64,000 nt of DNA from DASQHW01 sp038209365 (GTDB lineage Bacteria; Actinomycetota; Acidimicrobiia; IMCC26256; PALSA-610), in NCBI GenBank assembly GCA_038209365.1, contig JBBQXS010000010.1, forward strand, positions 48,660-112,659, written 5' to 3'. Of the stretch, positions 25,280 to 33,650 are shown in pieces (the stretch's first letter is position 1; each line of letters starts with the position of its first letter). The notes under the pieces were generated by a model. That model worked only from the letters and a program-made list of their open reading frames with translations. It made no database searches and had not been told where the DNA came from. Made by a program: the position numbers and the translations under genes.

Positions 25280-26391
25280 CACTTCTCGAATTCCGGGATC
25301 ACGTGTTTGCCCAGCAGCTCGATGGAGTGCATGACGCTCTCGTGCGGGATCTTGTACGGGTTCAACAGGCAGAACAACAGTTCGCAACCGACGGCTTCGT
25401 AGCGCTTGCAGATCTCGATGCAACGGTCGGGATCGCCGACGACGCCCGCGCCGCTGTCATAGATGTAGTCCATCGTCAGGTGGTCGAAGAAGCCGTTCTG
25501 CTCCCCCTTGCGCGCCTCACCGGCGTACTTGTAGTTGCCGAGGTCCTGACCGCGGCTCTCCATCCACTCCGCCAACGAAGCGATGTGCCGTCCCGCCGCC
25601 TTCGGGTACCAGACGAACGACTCCTCGGCACCCGCGCGTGCCTTTGCGTTGGTGTCGTCGCAGTGCACCATCGTGAACGTGGCGGCCGTGCTGTTCGTGA
25701 ACTTGCCGACGGGCTCGTCGCATTCGGCGAGCCCCTTGCGGTAGTTCGCGATGCGCTCCTCGAGCGTCTCGGGTGGCAGACCGACGGTGAACGACAGCAA
25801 GCCGATCCCGCGCTTGCCGATCTCGTAGTGGCCCTCGAGACTCGACGTCGCGCCCCAGATCGGCGGATGCGGTTGCTGCAACGGCTTCGGATGGACACGC
25901 CGGCGTGGCATCGACCAGTACTTGCCGTCGAACTCGTACTGGTCGTTGGTCCAGATGCCGACGATGTGCTCGAGCGCTTCGGTCCACATCTCGCGCGTCT
26001 CGCGCGGGTCGATGCCGAAGCCTTCGATCTCCGCACGTGTCGACGAGCGGCCGGTGCCGAACTCGACGCGACCGTCGCTGATGAGATCCAGGACCGCGAC
26101 GCTCTCGGCGGTTCGGATCGGATGGTTGTAGGGCCTGGGCAAGAGCCGCACGCCGTATCCGATGCGCAGGTTCTCGGTGACTGCGGCGATGTGGCCGTAG
26201 AGCACCTCGGGATTCGAGCAATGCGAATATTCGTCGAGGAAGTGATGCTCCACGGTCCAGAACGAATGGAAGCCCATGCGGTCGCCGAGCTTCACCTGTT
26301 CGATCGTGTCCTTGTAGGCCTGGTGCTCCTGCCCGGGTGTCCAAGGCTTCGCGACCGGGATCTCGTAGAACATCGCAAACTTCATTTGCAT
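25279..26391 (-). CDS. Luciferase-like (LLM) flavin/F420 monooxygenase
   Basis: A 370-aa bacterial-luciferase-fold protein (KFAMFYEIPVAKPWTPG; FHSFWTVEHHFLDEYSHCSN; ENLRIGYGVRLLPRPYNHP; DLISDGRVEFGTGRSS). These residues form the flavin or F420 pocket. Likely oxidises a carbon compound or works as an F420-dependent reductase. ATG 26391 or 26385 can serve; 26385 (MKFAMFYE) is the more usual N-terminus. Operon with the VOC protein. Confidence 0.85.
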   Translation of the reverse strand: MQMKFAMFYEIPVAKPWTPGQEHQAYKDTIEQVKLGDRMGFHSFWTVEHHFLDEYSHCSNPEVLYGHIAAVTENLRIGYGVRLLPRPYNHPIRTAESVAVLDLISDGRVEFGTGRSSTRAEIEGFGIDPRETREMWTEALEHIVGIWTNDQYEFDGKYWSMPRRRVHPKPLQQPHPPIWGATSSLEGHYEIGKRGIGLLSFTVGLPPETLEERIANYRKGLAECDEPVGKFTNSTAATFTMVHCDDTNAKARAGAEESFVWYPKAAGRHIASLAEWMESRGQDLGNYKYAGEARKGEQNGFFDHLTMDYIYDSGAGVVGDPDRCIEICKRYEAVGCELLFCLLNPYKIPHESVMHSIELLGKHVIPEFEK

Positions 26392-26560
26392 GAACCTACG
26401 CTTCTTCCGGCGCGGGCCTCAACGTTGGCCCAGGTCACGGAGCAGTCCACAACTCCACCCGCACGATGTTGACGTGCCGTTGCTGTTCCTTTCGAAACTC
26501 CCCGTGCATCATCTGCCCGGGAGCAAACGGCCACACGCCACCCTGTGGAGGCGAGACGGC

Positions 26561-26761
26561 ATGAATGGATGCACGACGTGCGGGAGCACACGAATGACGA
26601 TCCGGATGCGCATCGCCGAACAGGACCTCGTGTTTCGGCGCTGTCCCGCGTGCGAATCGAACACATGGACATCTGATGGCGGCGTCCTCAGCCTCGCGAA
26701 GGTCCTGGACCGTGTCCGAGCAGGTCGCATGGCGAACGCCGGCGCCGGGCGATCTCATTGA
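26561..26761 (+). CDS. Small zinc-ribbon protein
   Basis: A 66-aa protein with two Cys pairs, MNGCTTCGS and RRCPACES, separated by 23 residues, a typical zinc ribbon. The C-terminal tail is a helix (LAKVLDRVRAGRM). Such small proteins are common in actinobacteria, often of unknown role in transcription or protein binding. Divergent from the luciferase-like gene; 169 bp upstream region with no clear promoter call. Confidence 0.65.
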   Translation: MNGCTTCGSTRMTIRMRIAEQDLVFRRCPACESNTWTSDGGVLSLAKVLDRVRAGRMANAGAGRSH

Positions 26762-26785
26762 CGTGGTGCAGAGGGCCGGCTCGCG

Positions 26786-27526
26786 TCAGGAGCTCGTGAG
26801 CGTGTTCTGCAACGCGCATTGGGACGCGGTCGGCGGTCCGAGCCCGAGATAGGACCGGTGGTACTCGCCGCCGTGGCAGGAGTCCCATGACGCGGCCCAG
26901 TCTTCCGCCCCGCCGGGCTCGTGCCACCCGGGTCCGCTCGCCCCGCCCGAAAAGAAGTGTGCAGCGTCGCAGCCGCGTGCCGCGCACCAGCGCGCGACCT
27001 TGTCGTTGTCGAGCGTGGCGAGATTCCAGGCGTGACCGGCTTCGTGCAAGGCAACGACACGCAAGAATGACAGGCTTTGCCCGGGCCGCACGTACAACGT
27101 CGTGCTCCCCGCGGGATCGGTCATTCCCAGGATCCCGGGCCGCGCCCCCGCGCACTGCACATGCCAGGTCGGCGGCCACGCAATGGCGGCAACGACGTCT
27201 TCGCAAGTGCTCGGGGCCGTGGTCACAGCCTGCTGTGACGTGGATGACAGCCGGATCGTCGGCACCGCCGCCGTGCGGCGCGATGTCGACGCCCGCGAAC
27301 GCGCCGAGGATCTTCTCGGCACTGGGCTCGTTCGGCGCCGCTTCGCAGTCACGGGCGGCGGGACGGACACGGCCGGCGTCGACGACGCCGAGAGCCGCGC
27401 CCCTTGCAATGACGAGGTCCGGGGCGGAGCGCCGGAGGCGCTCACACGGGTGGCGGCGGCTGCGTTCCCGGCAGTCGCCAGCGCACAGACGACCACGATG
27501 CGCAAGGCGCGGTGTGGCGACCACAT
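26786..27526 (-). CDS. Secreted putative zinc metallopeptidase (HEAGH)
   Basis: A 246-aa exported protein: signal peptide (ALRIVVVCALATAGNAAAA), a low-complexity Ser/Thr/Arg-rich linker, and a C-terminal domain with VALHEAGHAWNLA, an HExxH zinc-peptidase motif. Downstream are several Cys and His (WCAARGCDAAHFF, WDSCHGGEYHRSY), of which one His/Glu could be the third ligand. I do not recognise the family. The linker has poor coding character, so its length may be inflated. Confidence 0.6.
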   Translation of the reverse strand: MWSPHRALRIVVVCALATAGNAAAATRVSASGAPPRTSSLQGARLSASSTPAVSVPPPVTAKRRRTSPVPRRSSARSRASTSRRTAAVPTIRLSSTSQQAVTTAPSTCEDVVAAIAWPPTWHVQCAGARPGILGMTDPAGSTTLYVRPGQSLSFLRVVALHEAGHAWNLATLDNDKVARWCAARGCDAAHFFSGGASGPGWHEPGGAEDWAASWDSCHGGEYHRSYLGLGPPTASQCALQNTLTSS

Positions 27527-27584
27527 AGGGTGGTTTTCGGAGCGATTTCGGGCTTCCCTTAGTCACTTTCCGTTGCCGCCCGGC

Positions 27585-27642
27585 GAGGCCCGGACCCCGC
27601 CGGGCACCAGCCCGGGCGGAGCCCTCGCAAAGCGAGGTGGCC
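27585..27642. other. Structured intergenic region with two small hairpins
   Basis: In the 184 bases before the membrane-protein gene at 27711, GCCCGG/CCGGGC (with a 6-base loop) is followed by CCTCGC-AAA-GCGAGG, in a stretch very rich in G/C. It could be a terminator or leader structure. I could not match it to a known riboswitch. Confidence 0.4.
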
Positions 27643-27710
27643 GTCACGTGTAGTGGTCGGAGGGGGCGGGTACCACTGACGGCAGGGCGCTGACCAGGGA
27701 GAAGAGGATC

Positions 27711-28271
27711 ATGGCCTTCCGAAGAAGCTATGCACGACAGGATGTCGTCGAGCCCGCCGACCCGGCCGTCCGGGACGTGGAGTACGACGAGATCGATGAG
27801 CGGCCGGGGGTGGGGACGGCCCCGACGCCGTGGAGCCCGGCGCAGCTCGTGGGCCTGGTGATCGGGATCGGGTTCACCGTGCTCGGCATCGCCGCCGTCG
27901 CCCGCACGGGCTTCGACGTGGATCACATCTACCGGCCGCACTACGTCGTCTGGCGCTTGCCGCACAGCCCGCTCCTGGCCGTCAGCGAGATCGGCTTCGG
28001 CGTGCTGATGGTCCTCGCGTCGGTGGTCCCCGGCGGACTGCGTTCGCTGATGGCACTGCTCGGTGCGATCTCGCTCGCGTTCGGCATCGTGATCCTCGTG
28101 GATGCCGCGCCGGACAACCTGACCAAATGGTTCGCAGTGACGGATCGCAGCGGTTGGTTGTTCACGATTGTCGGAGCGGTCACGCTGCTCGTGGCGCTGG
28201 TGTCACCGGTGTTCTTCAGCGGCACCCGCCGGACGCGCGTGCATTCGCGCACCATGCGCACGACGGCGTAA
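27711..28271 (+). CDS. Four-helix membrane protein (DUF4383-like)
   Basis: A 186-aa protein with an acidic N-terminal tail (about 45 residues) and four membrane helices (AQLVGLVIGIGFTVLGIAAV; SPLLAVSEIGFGVLMVLAS; GLRSLMALLGAISLAFGIVIL; GWLFTIVGAVTLLVALVSPV). A strong ribosome-binding site (AGGGAGAAGAGG) precedes the ATG. Layout matches the small DUF4383-like membrane proteins common in actinobacteria, whose role is not known. Confidence 0.65.
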   Translation: MAFRRSYARQDVVEPADPAVRDVEYDEIDERPGVGTAPTPWSPAQLVGLVIGIGFTVLGIAAVARTGFDVDHIYRPHYVVWRLPHSPLLAVSEIGFGVLMVLASVVPGGLRSLMALLGAISLAFGIVILVDAAPDNLTKWFAVTDRSGWLFTIVGAVTLLVALVSPVFFSGTRRTRVHSRTMRTTA

Positions 28272-28281
28272 GTCACGTCGA

Positions 28282-28326
28282 CCGGGCGTGTGTGAAGCTC
28301 GAAAAGCGAGCTCTACACACGCCCGG
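28282..28326 (+). terminator. Long hairpin after the membrane-protein gene
   Basis: A 20-bp stem (28282-28301 with 28307-28326, 18 pairs, one 2-base internal mismatch) and loop AAAAG, 10 bases after the stop at 28271. No U-tract follows. Its outer stem GGGCGTGTGT resembles that of the hairpin at 28921-28961. Confidence 0.65.
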
Positions 28327-28347
28327 CTCGCGTGGCAGTCTGCCGCG

Positions 28348-29046
28348 GTGCTGATCCAGGCCCGCTTCCGCGAACCCATCGCGCGCGGCGAGGTGACGCT
28401 GACGTTCCGGCTGTGGAAGCGCTGCCAGGTCGTTGCCGGAAACACGTATCGCACGGCGGCCGGTCGCATCGTCGTGGACGCGGTCGACGAGGTCGACCCC
28501 GGCCGCATCACCGAAGCCGACGCCGAGCGCGCCGGGTTCTCGTCACGTGCAGACCTCCTCGCCGCGTTGCGCGGTGACCCCGAGCTCCCGACATATCGCA
28601 TCCGCCTGCACGCGGCTGAAGGTGCCGATCCGCGCGCCGAGCTCGCGGTCACCGCGGTGCTGACCGACGAGCAACGCGCGGAGATCGCCCGTCGCCTCGA
28701 GCGTCTCGACCGCGCCGGTTCTTACGGCCCGTGGACACACGCGGTGTTGCAGGCGATCGCCGCGCATCCGGGCGTGCGCGCGGCGGACCTGGCGCGCGGT
28801 TTCGGTCGCGAGACACAGCCGTTCAAGCTCGACGTGCGAAAGCTGAAGAATCTCGGCCTCACGCTGAGCCTCGAGATCGGGTACGAGCTCTCGCCCCGCG
28901 GTGAGTCCTACCTCCGCGGCAGGCGTGTGTGCGGTGCGCAACCCGCACCTCACACACGCCTACGCAAAAGGGTCACGCGTCGTAGACGAGGATCTCTCCG
29001 CTGTAGCACGCGACCCATACGCGGTGCGCAACGGGCTCGTAGGTGA
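28348..29046 (+). CDS. ASCH-domain-like protein with a probable non-native tail
   Basis: A 232-aa frame. Residues 1-70 (QARFREPIARGEVTLTFRLW and GNTYRTAAGRIVVDAVDEV) resemble the RNA-binding ASCH/PUA-like fold; residues 110-195 look like a winged-helix module (AVLQAIAAHPGVRAADLARG). After residue about 192 the reading frame enters the hairpin at 28921-28961 and continues with an Arg-rich tail that is antisense to the beta-propeller gene. The natural protein was probably shorter. GTG start at 28348. Confidence 0.6.
   Translation: MLIQARFREPIARGEVTLTFRLWKRCQVVAGNTYRTAAGRIVVDAVDEVDPGRITEADAERAGFSSRADLLAALRGDPELPTYRIRLHAAEGADPRAELAVTAVLTDEQRAEIARRLERLDRAGSYGPWTHAVLQAIAAHPGVRAADLARGFGRETQPFKLDVRKLKNLGLTLSLEIGYELSPRGESYLRGRRVCGAQPAPHTRLRKRVTRRRRGSLRCSTRPIRGAQRARR
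28921..28961 (-). terminator. Long hairpin after the beta-propeller gene
   Basis: Outer stem AGGCGTGTGTG/CACACACGCCT (11 bp), inner stem GGTGCG/CGCACC, loop CAACC; 17 of 18 pairs. It lies 11 bases after the minus-strand stop at 28973, so it probably ends that transcript, although it is also inside the end of the plus-strand ASCH-like frame. Confidence 0.65.
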
Positions 29047-30178
29047 TGCCGATCGGGTGGCTCCCGACCGGGAACGTCCGCGCGATGCCGAGATCTGATG
29101 TGCGCAGGACCGACACCGTGTTCGACGAGTAGTTGACGACGTAGAGCGCCTGGCCGTCCGACGAGATTGCCATGCTGCGCGGCTGGGAGCCGGTGTACGC
29201 GCCGGCGACCACGTTCCCGGTCGTGGTGTCGACGGCGACGACGCGATTCTCGCCGTTCAGCGTGACGAACAGGCGGGAGTCGTCCGCCGAGAGCACGAGG
29301 TGCCGCGGCGCGCTCCCGATCCCTCGGAACCACGACACCGCGAACGATCCCAGATCGACCCGGGCGATGTCGCGCGAGCCCATCACCGCGACGTACGCGA
29401 CGCGCGAAGACCGGTCGATGGCGATCCCACGAGGGTATGCGCCGAGGTTGATCCGGCGTACCTCGCGAAACGCGTCATGATCGACGACGCTCAGGTCGTA
29501 GCTGCACCAGTTGGTGACCAGCACGTAGCGATCGTTCGGCGTGACCGCGACGTACTTCGGGACCATGCCGACCTGCGCGACGCCGTTGATGGCAAGCGTC
29601 TTCAGGCTCACGCGGTAGACGTAGCTGGGGCTCAACCCCGCGGGACCGCGACAGCTATCGGAACCTTCGGGGCCGAAGTTCGCGCCGTACATGGAATAGT
29701 TCGTGGCGAAGATGTTGTGGTGCGCGTGGTCGACGGCGGCTTCGACGGGCGCGCCCCGCGACGGCCCCGGGTGGCCGCCAATGCCGTACTGCGACAGGTC
29801 GACGGTGTCGGGGATCGTCTTCACCAGCGCGCCGTCGCGGTCGTAGACGCTCATCGAGTGCCGGTACATCATGTTCTGCGCGAACACGAGGCCGGTGCCC
29901 GACGCGGTCACCGATTTCGGGGAGATCGGGCCGCCGATCGTGCGCACCTGCGTGAGCACGAACGAGCGAGCGGGATCGTGAGGGATCGTCGTCGTCGTAG
30001 TGCTCGTGGGCCCCGTGGTTGTGGTCGGCGCCGGCGGTGCGGTGACGACGGTCGTCGAGTTCGCGGCGCGCACGAGGACATGATCGTCGGAGCCGCGGAC
30101 GCGAGTGGTCGTCACCGCTGCGAGCACGCCCAGGGAGAGCACGAGCGCGCTTGCGGCAAAGACGCGGTTTCGTGACAC
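28973..30178 (-). CDS. Secreted YncE-like beta-propeller protein
   Basis: A 401-aa exported protein. The signal/anchor (VFAASALVLSLGVLAAV) is followed by a Thr/Pro-rich linker, then at least five propeller blades recognisable from PKYVAVTPNDRYVLVTNW, PRGIAIDRSSRVAYVAVMG, PRHLVLSADDSRLFVTLNG and PRSMAISSDGQALYVVNY. These resemble YncE/40-residue YVTN repeats. Such proteins bind surface ligands. GTG start at 30178. Convergent with the ASCH-like gene, overlapping its last 74 bases. Confidence 0.8.
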   Translation of the reverse strand: MSRNRVFAASALVLSLGVLAAVTTTRVRGSDDHVLVRAANSTTVVTAPPAPTTTTGPTSTTTTTIPHDPARSFVLTQVRTIGGPISPKSVTASGTGLVFAQNMMYRHSMSVYDRDGALVKTIPDTVDLSQYGIGGHPGPSRGAPVEAAVDHAHHNIFATNYSMYGANFGPEGSDSCRGPAGLSPSYVYRVSLKTLAINGVAQVGMVPKYVAVTPNDRYVLVTNWCSYDLSVVDHDAFREVRRINLGAYPRGIAIDRSSRVAYVAVMGSRDIARVDLGSFAVSWFRGIGSAPRHLVLSADDSRLFVTLNGENRVVAVDTTTGNVVAGAYTGSQPRSMAISSDGQALYVVNYSSNTVSVLRTSDLGIARTFPVGSHPIGITYEPVAHRVWVACYSGEILVYDA

Positions 30179-30232
30179 CGCAGCACAGTCTGGCAGCCGG
30201 GCGGTCCGAGCGCGTCGGGGCGGCCGGGACGA

Positions 30233-31819
30233 CTACGGCCGCGGGCAGGGCGTGCCGTTGAGCGACTGGGTCACCTCGACCGTGCCCGAAGGCAGGTTGC
30301 GCAGCACGGTCCATCCGGCGTCGGTGCGATCCGCGCAACCACCGCCGCGCACCCGCCAGTGACGAGTCGCGCGCACCCGGACGGCGACGTCGCCGGGGTG
30401 CGTCATCCGCAGGGTGAAGCCATCGGGCGACAGGCGAAGCATCTCCGCATGCTCGTCGACGAGGCCGCGGAAGCTCTCGACCCGCCACACGCGCCAATGC
30501 GCGTCGTGCCAGACGGGCCGGAGATAGGGCAAGCCTCGTTCGAGAAGCGCGCGCTCACCGAGCGAAGAGTCGTCGAGCCTGGCGTCGGGCAGGGCGACGA
30601 ACGCGACGCCGTTCGCGGTCAGCCACGCGTGATAGCTGTGCTCGGTCAGCGGCTCGGAGTAGAAGATCGGGTCGTACGCGATGTCGAGCTGACGCTCCCA
30701 TCCGCGCGCGAGCAGTACGTGCGGCGCCGCGTACGCGGCCTCCCAGTGCCGGTAGGTCGAGGGGATCTCCACGCGGCCGATCGGTCCGTGTTGCGCGTCG
30801 AGGTACGCGACCAGCGGTGCGTAGTACGACTGCTTCGTCGACGGATCGGTGCGCGCGTACGCGATGCCGTCGACCGCCGGATAGAACTGCCAGATCAGCA
30901 GCGGGATCGCGAGGGCGGCAAGGAGCAGGCGTCGTGCCGGAAGCAGTGCGCAGGCCAGCAACGGGCCGCCAACGCATTGACCGAGCCGGCTCACGTTGCC
31001 CCCGAGCGCGCTGGGCACGACGAACGCGCCCACGACCGCGACTGCGTACATCGCGGCACCCCAACGCAGCGCCGGTACCCGGCGCGCCGCGATCGCGAGC
31101 GTGAGACACAGCGCGAGGTCCCAGATGAATGCCCACGGCTCGTACGGCTCGCTGCCGGGGTTCGGGAACAGCAGCGCGACGGTCGCGATCGGCGCCACAG
31201 CAGCGACGAGCACCCCGACCGAGATCACGCGTCGTTCGCGCTGCGCGCATGCCCATGCGGCGGTCGCGACGGCGAGGAACGCGCCCGCCAGCGGGCTCGA
31301 GAGCGAGCACAGCAGCGCGAGCATCACGGCGGGAAGCGCGCGCCGGCGCTGCAGCGCGTACACCGCGCCGAGTCCGAACGCGACGCCGAGCGCGAACGTG
31401 ACGCGCCCGACGATGAGATTCGTCGCGGTGCCGAGCGCAAACCAGAGCGCGCCGAGCCAGGCAGTGCGGCCGTACGCGAAGCGCAGGATGCGTTCGAACA
31501 GGACTGCGGACACCACGCCGCTGAGTGCGCCGAGCGCGACCGGCCCGGTCAACGTCGCGACGGTCGGCGCCAACACGCTGTACGTCAGCATCGCATGGCC
31601 GCCGAACCATTGGCTGTTCCACACCACGAACCCGTCGCGTCGAACGAGCTCGGTGCGAAACACCTGCGCCGGCAGGTCGGAGCCGCGCCAGCCGAGGCAC
31701 ACGGCAAGGAGCGCGAGTGCGCCGGCGACCGCGAACACGGTGACGAGGCTCGGCCATCCCTCGACCCACTCGCGCGGCGATCGCCGCCGCGGCAACGGGA
31801 CCGGGACGACCTGGCTCAT
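30233..31819 (-). CDS. Large polytopic membrane protein (GT-C-like)
   Basis: A 528-aa protein with about ten membrane helices in the first 330 residues, then a soluble C-terminal domain. The early loop VWNSQWFGGHAMLTYS contains polar/aromatic residues as in membrane glycosyltransferases of the GT-C fold; the C-terminal half has LLARGWERQLDIAYDP and AWLTANGVAFVALPDARLD, a pattern also seen in other predicted envelope-glycan enzymes of actinobacteria. Catalytic acid not assigned. Expected in envelope polysaccharide or lipid glycosylation. Confidence 0.6.
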   Translation of the reverse strand: MSQVVPVPLPRRRSPREWVEGWPSLVTVFAVAGALALLAVCLGWRGSDLPAQVFRTELVRRDGFVVWNSQWFGGHAMLTYSVLAPTVATLTGPVALGALSGVVSAVLFERILRFAYGRTAWLGALWFALGTATNLIVGRVTFALGVAFGLGAVYALQRRRALPAVMLALLCSLSSPLAGAFLAVATAAWACAQRERRVISVGVLVAAVAPIATVALLFPNPGSEPYEPWAFIWDLALCLTLAIAARRVPALRWGAAMYAVAVVGAFVVPSALGGNVSRLGQCVGGPLLACALLPARRLLLAALAIPLLIWQFYPAVDGIAYARTDPSTKQSYYAPLVAYLDAQHGPIGRVEIPSTYRHWEAAYAAPHVLLARGWERQLDIAYDPIFYSEPLTEHSYHAWLTANGVAFVALPDARLDDSSLGERALLERGLPYLRPVWHDAHWRVWRVESFRGLVDEHAEMLRLSPDGFTLRMTHPGDVAVRVRATRHWRVRGGGCADRTDAGWTVLRNLPSGTVEVTQSLNGTPCPRP

Positions 31820-32041
31820 GGGTGCCTACGCGACCCGCGGTTCGCAGCCATCGGAACACGATTATCACGTGGTCTGCTCGGAACCATCTTCGACGTGTAC
31901 CCCCGCGCATCCCAACCCGCCCGGGCGGCCACGGAAAGTGCTCTCTACCTGCCGTATCGTGAGCTCGTCGCTCGGCGATGTGAACCCCGACAGCGAGACC
32001 GGGCGTTGGATTCCGCCGGTGCCCCCTGCGACGATGGCGCC

Positions 32042-33259
32042 GTGACCACGCCTCCGCACGTTCCCACGGAGAAGGTCATCGACGCCGACGGGCACGTGTA
32101 CGAGCCCGAGGATCTCTGGACCGCGCGCATGGACGAAGCGCGCTGGGGTGACTGGATCCCGCGGCGCGTCGTCGAGGACGGCTACTACGACGTCGTCTAC
32201 ACGGGTGGCGTCGTGCGCGGCGGCGGTCGCGAGCTCCAGGACCAGATGTCTGCGGCGGTCGGCATGACGCCCCAGCAGTTCCACGACCTCACGATCAGCT
32301 TGCGACGGGAGGGCGGCCACGACCCCAAGGCGCGCGTCGCGGACATGGACGCGGAAGGTATCGACGTGTCGGTGCTGTACCCGAGCCAGGCGATGTTCTT
32401 CGGGCCGTGCGACCCGATCGAGGCGCTGCACGACGTCGAGTTCGTGGCGGCATGCCAACGCGCGTACAACGAGTGGCTGGCCGAGTTCTGCAGTGGCAGC
32501 CCGTCGCGGCTGTTCGGCATCGCGGCCGTGCCCCTCCAGGATCCGCGACTCGCGGCGCGCGAGCTCGAACGAGCGGTGGCCGAGCTCGGGCTGCGCGGCG
32601 CGTTCATCCGGCCGTCGGCGTACGTCGACGAGCTCCCGCTCAACCATTCGGTCTACGACCCCTTCTGGGACGCGTGCCAGGAGCTCGACGTGCCGGTGGC
32701 GCTGCATCCCGGCGTCCACGTCGACACGCCGGGTGCGTGCCGGAAGTTCGGGCTGGTCGCAGACAGCGAGAACATCTTGGTGTCGAACATGGCGATGGAC
32801 GAGCTGCACGGCGGCTCGGCGCTCGGTCAAGCGATCGGCAACACCGTCGACATGGTGGTGAGCCTCGGTCGCATGCTCATGGGTGGCGTCTGCGAGCGCT
32901 TCCCCCGCCTGCGGATCGTGTTCCTCGAGTCGGGCGGTGGCTGGGTGCCGACCCAGCTCGAGCGCATGGACGAGCAGGTCAAGGCGTTCCCGTTGGAGAA
33001 GCGCTGGCTGTCGCTGTTGCCGAGCGAGTACTTCGGGCGTCAAGGCTTCGTCAGCTTCGAGCCCGAGGAGTGGAATCTCGCGGCGTGCGCCGAGTTCCTC
33101 GGCGCTGATCGTGTGGTATGGGCGAGCGACTACCCGCACCCCGAATATCACGAAGGTGTTGTCAACGAAGTCCGAGAATCGATCGCGTCACTCGACGCAA
33201 TGGCGCAGGCGCGTGTCCTCGGTCAGAATGCCGTCGAGTTGTACCGGCTGCCCATCTGA
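32042..33259 (+). CDS. Amidohydrolase family 2 protein
   Basis: A 405-aa TIM-barrel amidohydrolase starting (GTG) VTTPPHVPTEKVIDADGHVYEP: the D-x-H metal-binding strand. Later are PVALHPGVHVDTPGACR and the catalytic Asp in VWASDYPHPEYHEGV. A paralogue of the ring-operon amidohydrolase at 2668-3897. It is followed after 12 bases by a GYD-domain gene with a strong SD, so the two form an operon. Probable role: hydrolysis or decarboxylation of a carboxylated metabolite. Confidence 0.8.
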   Translation: MTTPPHVPTEKVIDADGHVYEPEDLWTARMDEARWGDWIPRRVVEDGYYDVVYTGGVVRGGGRELQDQMSAAVGMTPQQFHDLTISLRREGGHDPKARVADMDAEGIDVSVLYPSQAMFFGPCDPIEALHDVEFVAACQRAYNEWLAEFCSGSPSRLFGIAAVPLQDPRLAARELERAVAELGLRGAFIRPSAYVDELPLNHSVYDPFWDACQELDVPVALHPGVHVDTPGACRKFGLVADSENILVSNMAMDELHGGSALGQAIGNTVDMVVSLGRMLMGGVCERFPRLRIVFLESGGGWVPTQLERMDEQVKAFPLEKRWLSLLPSEYFGRQGFVSFEPEEWNLAACAEFLGADRVVWASDYPHPEYHEGVVNEVRESIASLDAMAQARVLGQNAVELYRLPI

Positions 33260-33271
33260 AGGAGGACTTCG

Positions 33272-33592
33272 ATGGCGAAGTTCATGGTCATTGGCAACTA
33301 CACCGCCGAAGGCATCAAAGGAGTCTTGAAAGGTGGTGGCACCGCGCGCGTCGACGCCGTACGCGAGGCGTGCAAGGGTGTCGGTGGCTCCGTGGACAGC
33401 TTCTATTTCGCGTTCGGCGGTGAGGACGTGTACGTGGTGTGCGACCTCCCGGACAACTCGGCGGCCGCGGCGCTCGCGATGAATGTGTCGTCGGCGGGGC
33501 TGGTGAACATCCGCACGATCGTGCTGCTCACGCCGGGCGAGGTCGACGAGGCGGCGAAGCTCCAGGTGAGCTACAAGCCGCCCGGCAAGTAA
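33272..33592 (+). CDS. GYD-domain protein
   Basis: A 106-aa small alpha/beta barrel (MAKFMVIGNYTAEGIKGVLK; YFAFGGEDVYVVCDLPDN) of the GYD family, named for a Gly-Tyr-Asp motif (GED here). Its ribosome-binding site AAGGAGGAC is one of the best in the window. Family function is not known; often next to amidohydrolases, as here. Confidence 0.75.
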   Translation: MAKFMVIGNYTAEGIKGVLKGGGTARVDAVREACKGVGGSVDSFYFAFGGEDVYVVCDLPDNSAAAALAMNVSSAGLVNIRTIVLLTPGEVDEAAKLQVSYKPPGK

Positions 33593-33650
33593 TTCGAGGC
33601 GGCCCTAATCCGACCGTGAGGCGCGGTGGTCGGCGCTAGCGTCGAGGACC

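Noticed and set aside
28282..28326. Insertion-sequence end
   Set aside because: No transposase or target duplication nearby; position right after a stop codon fits a terminator better.
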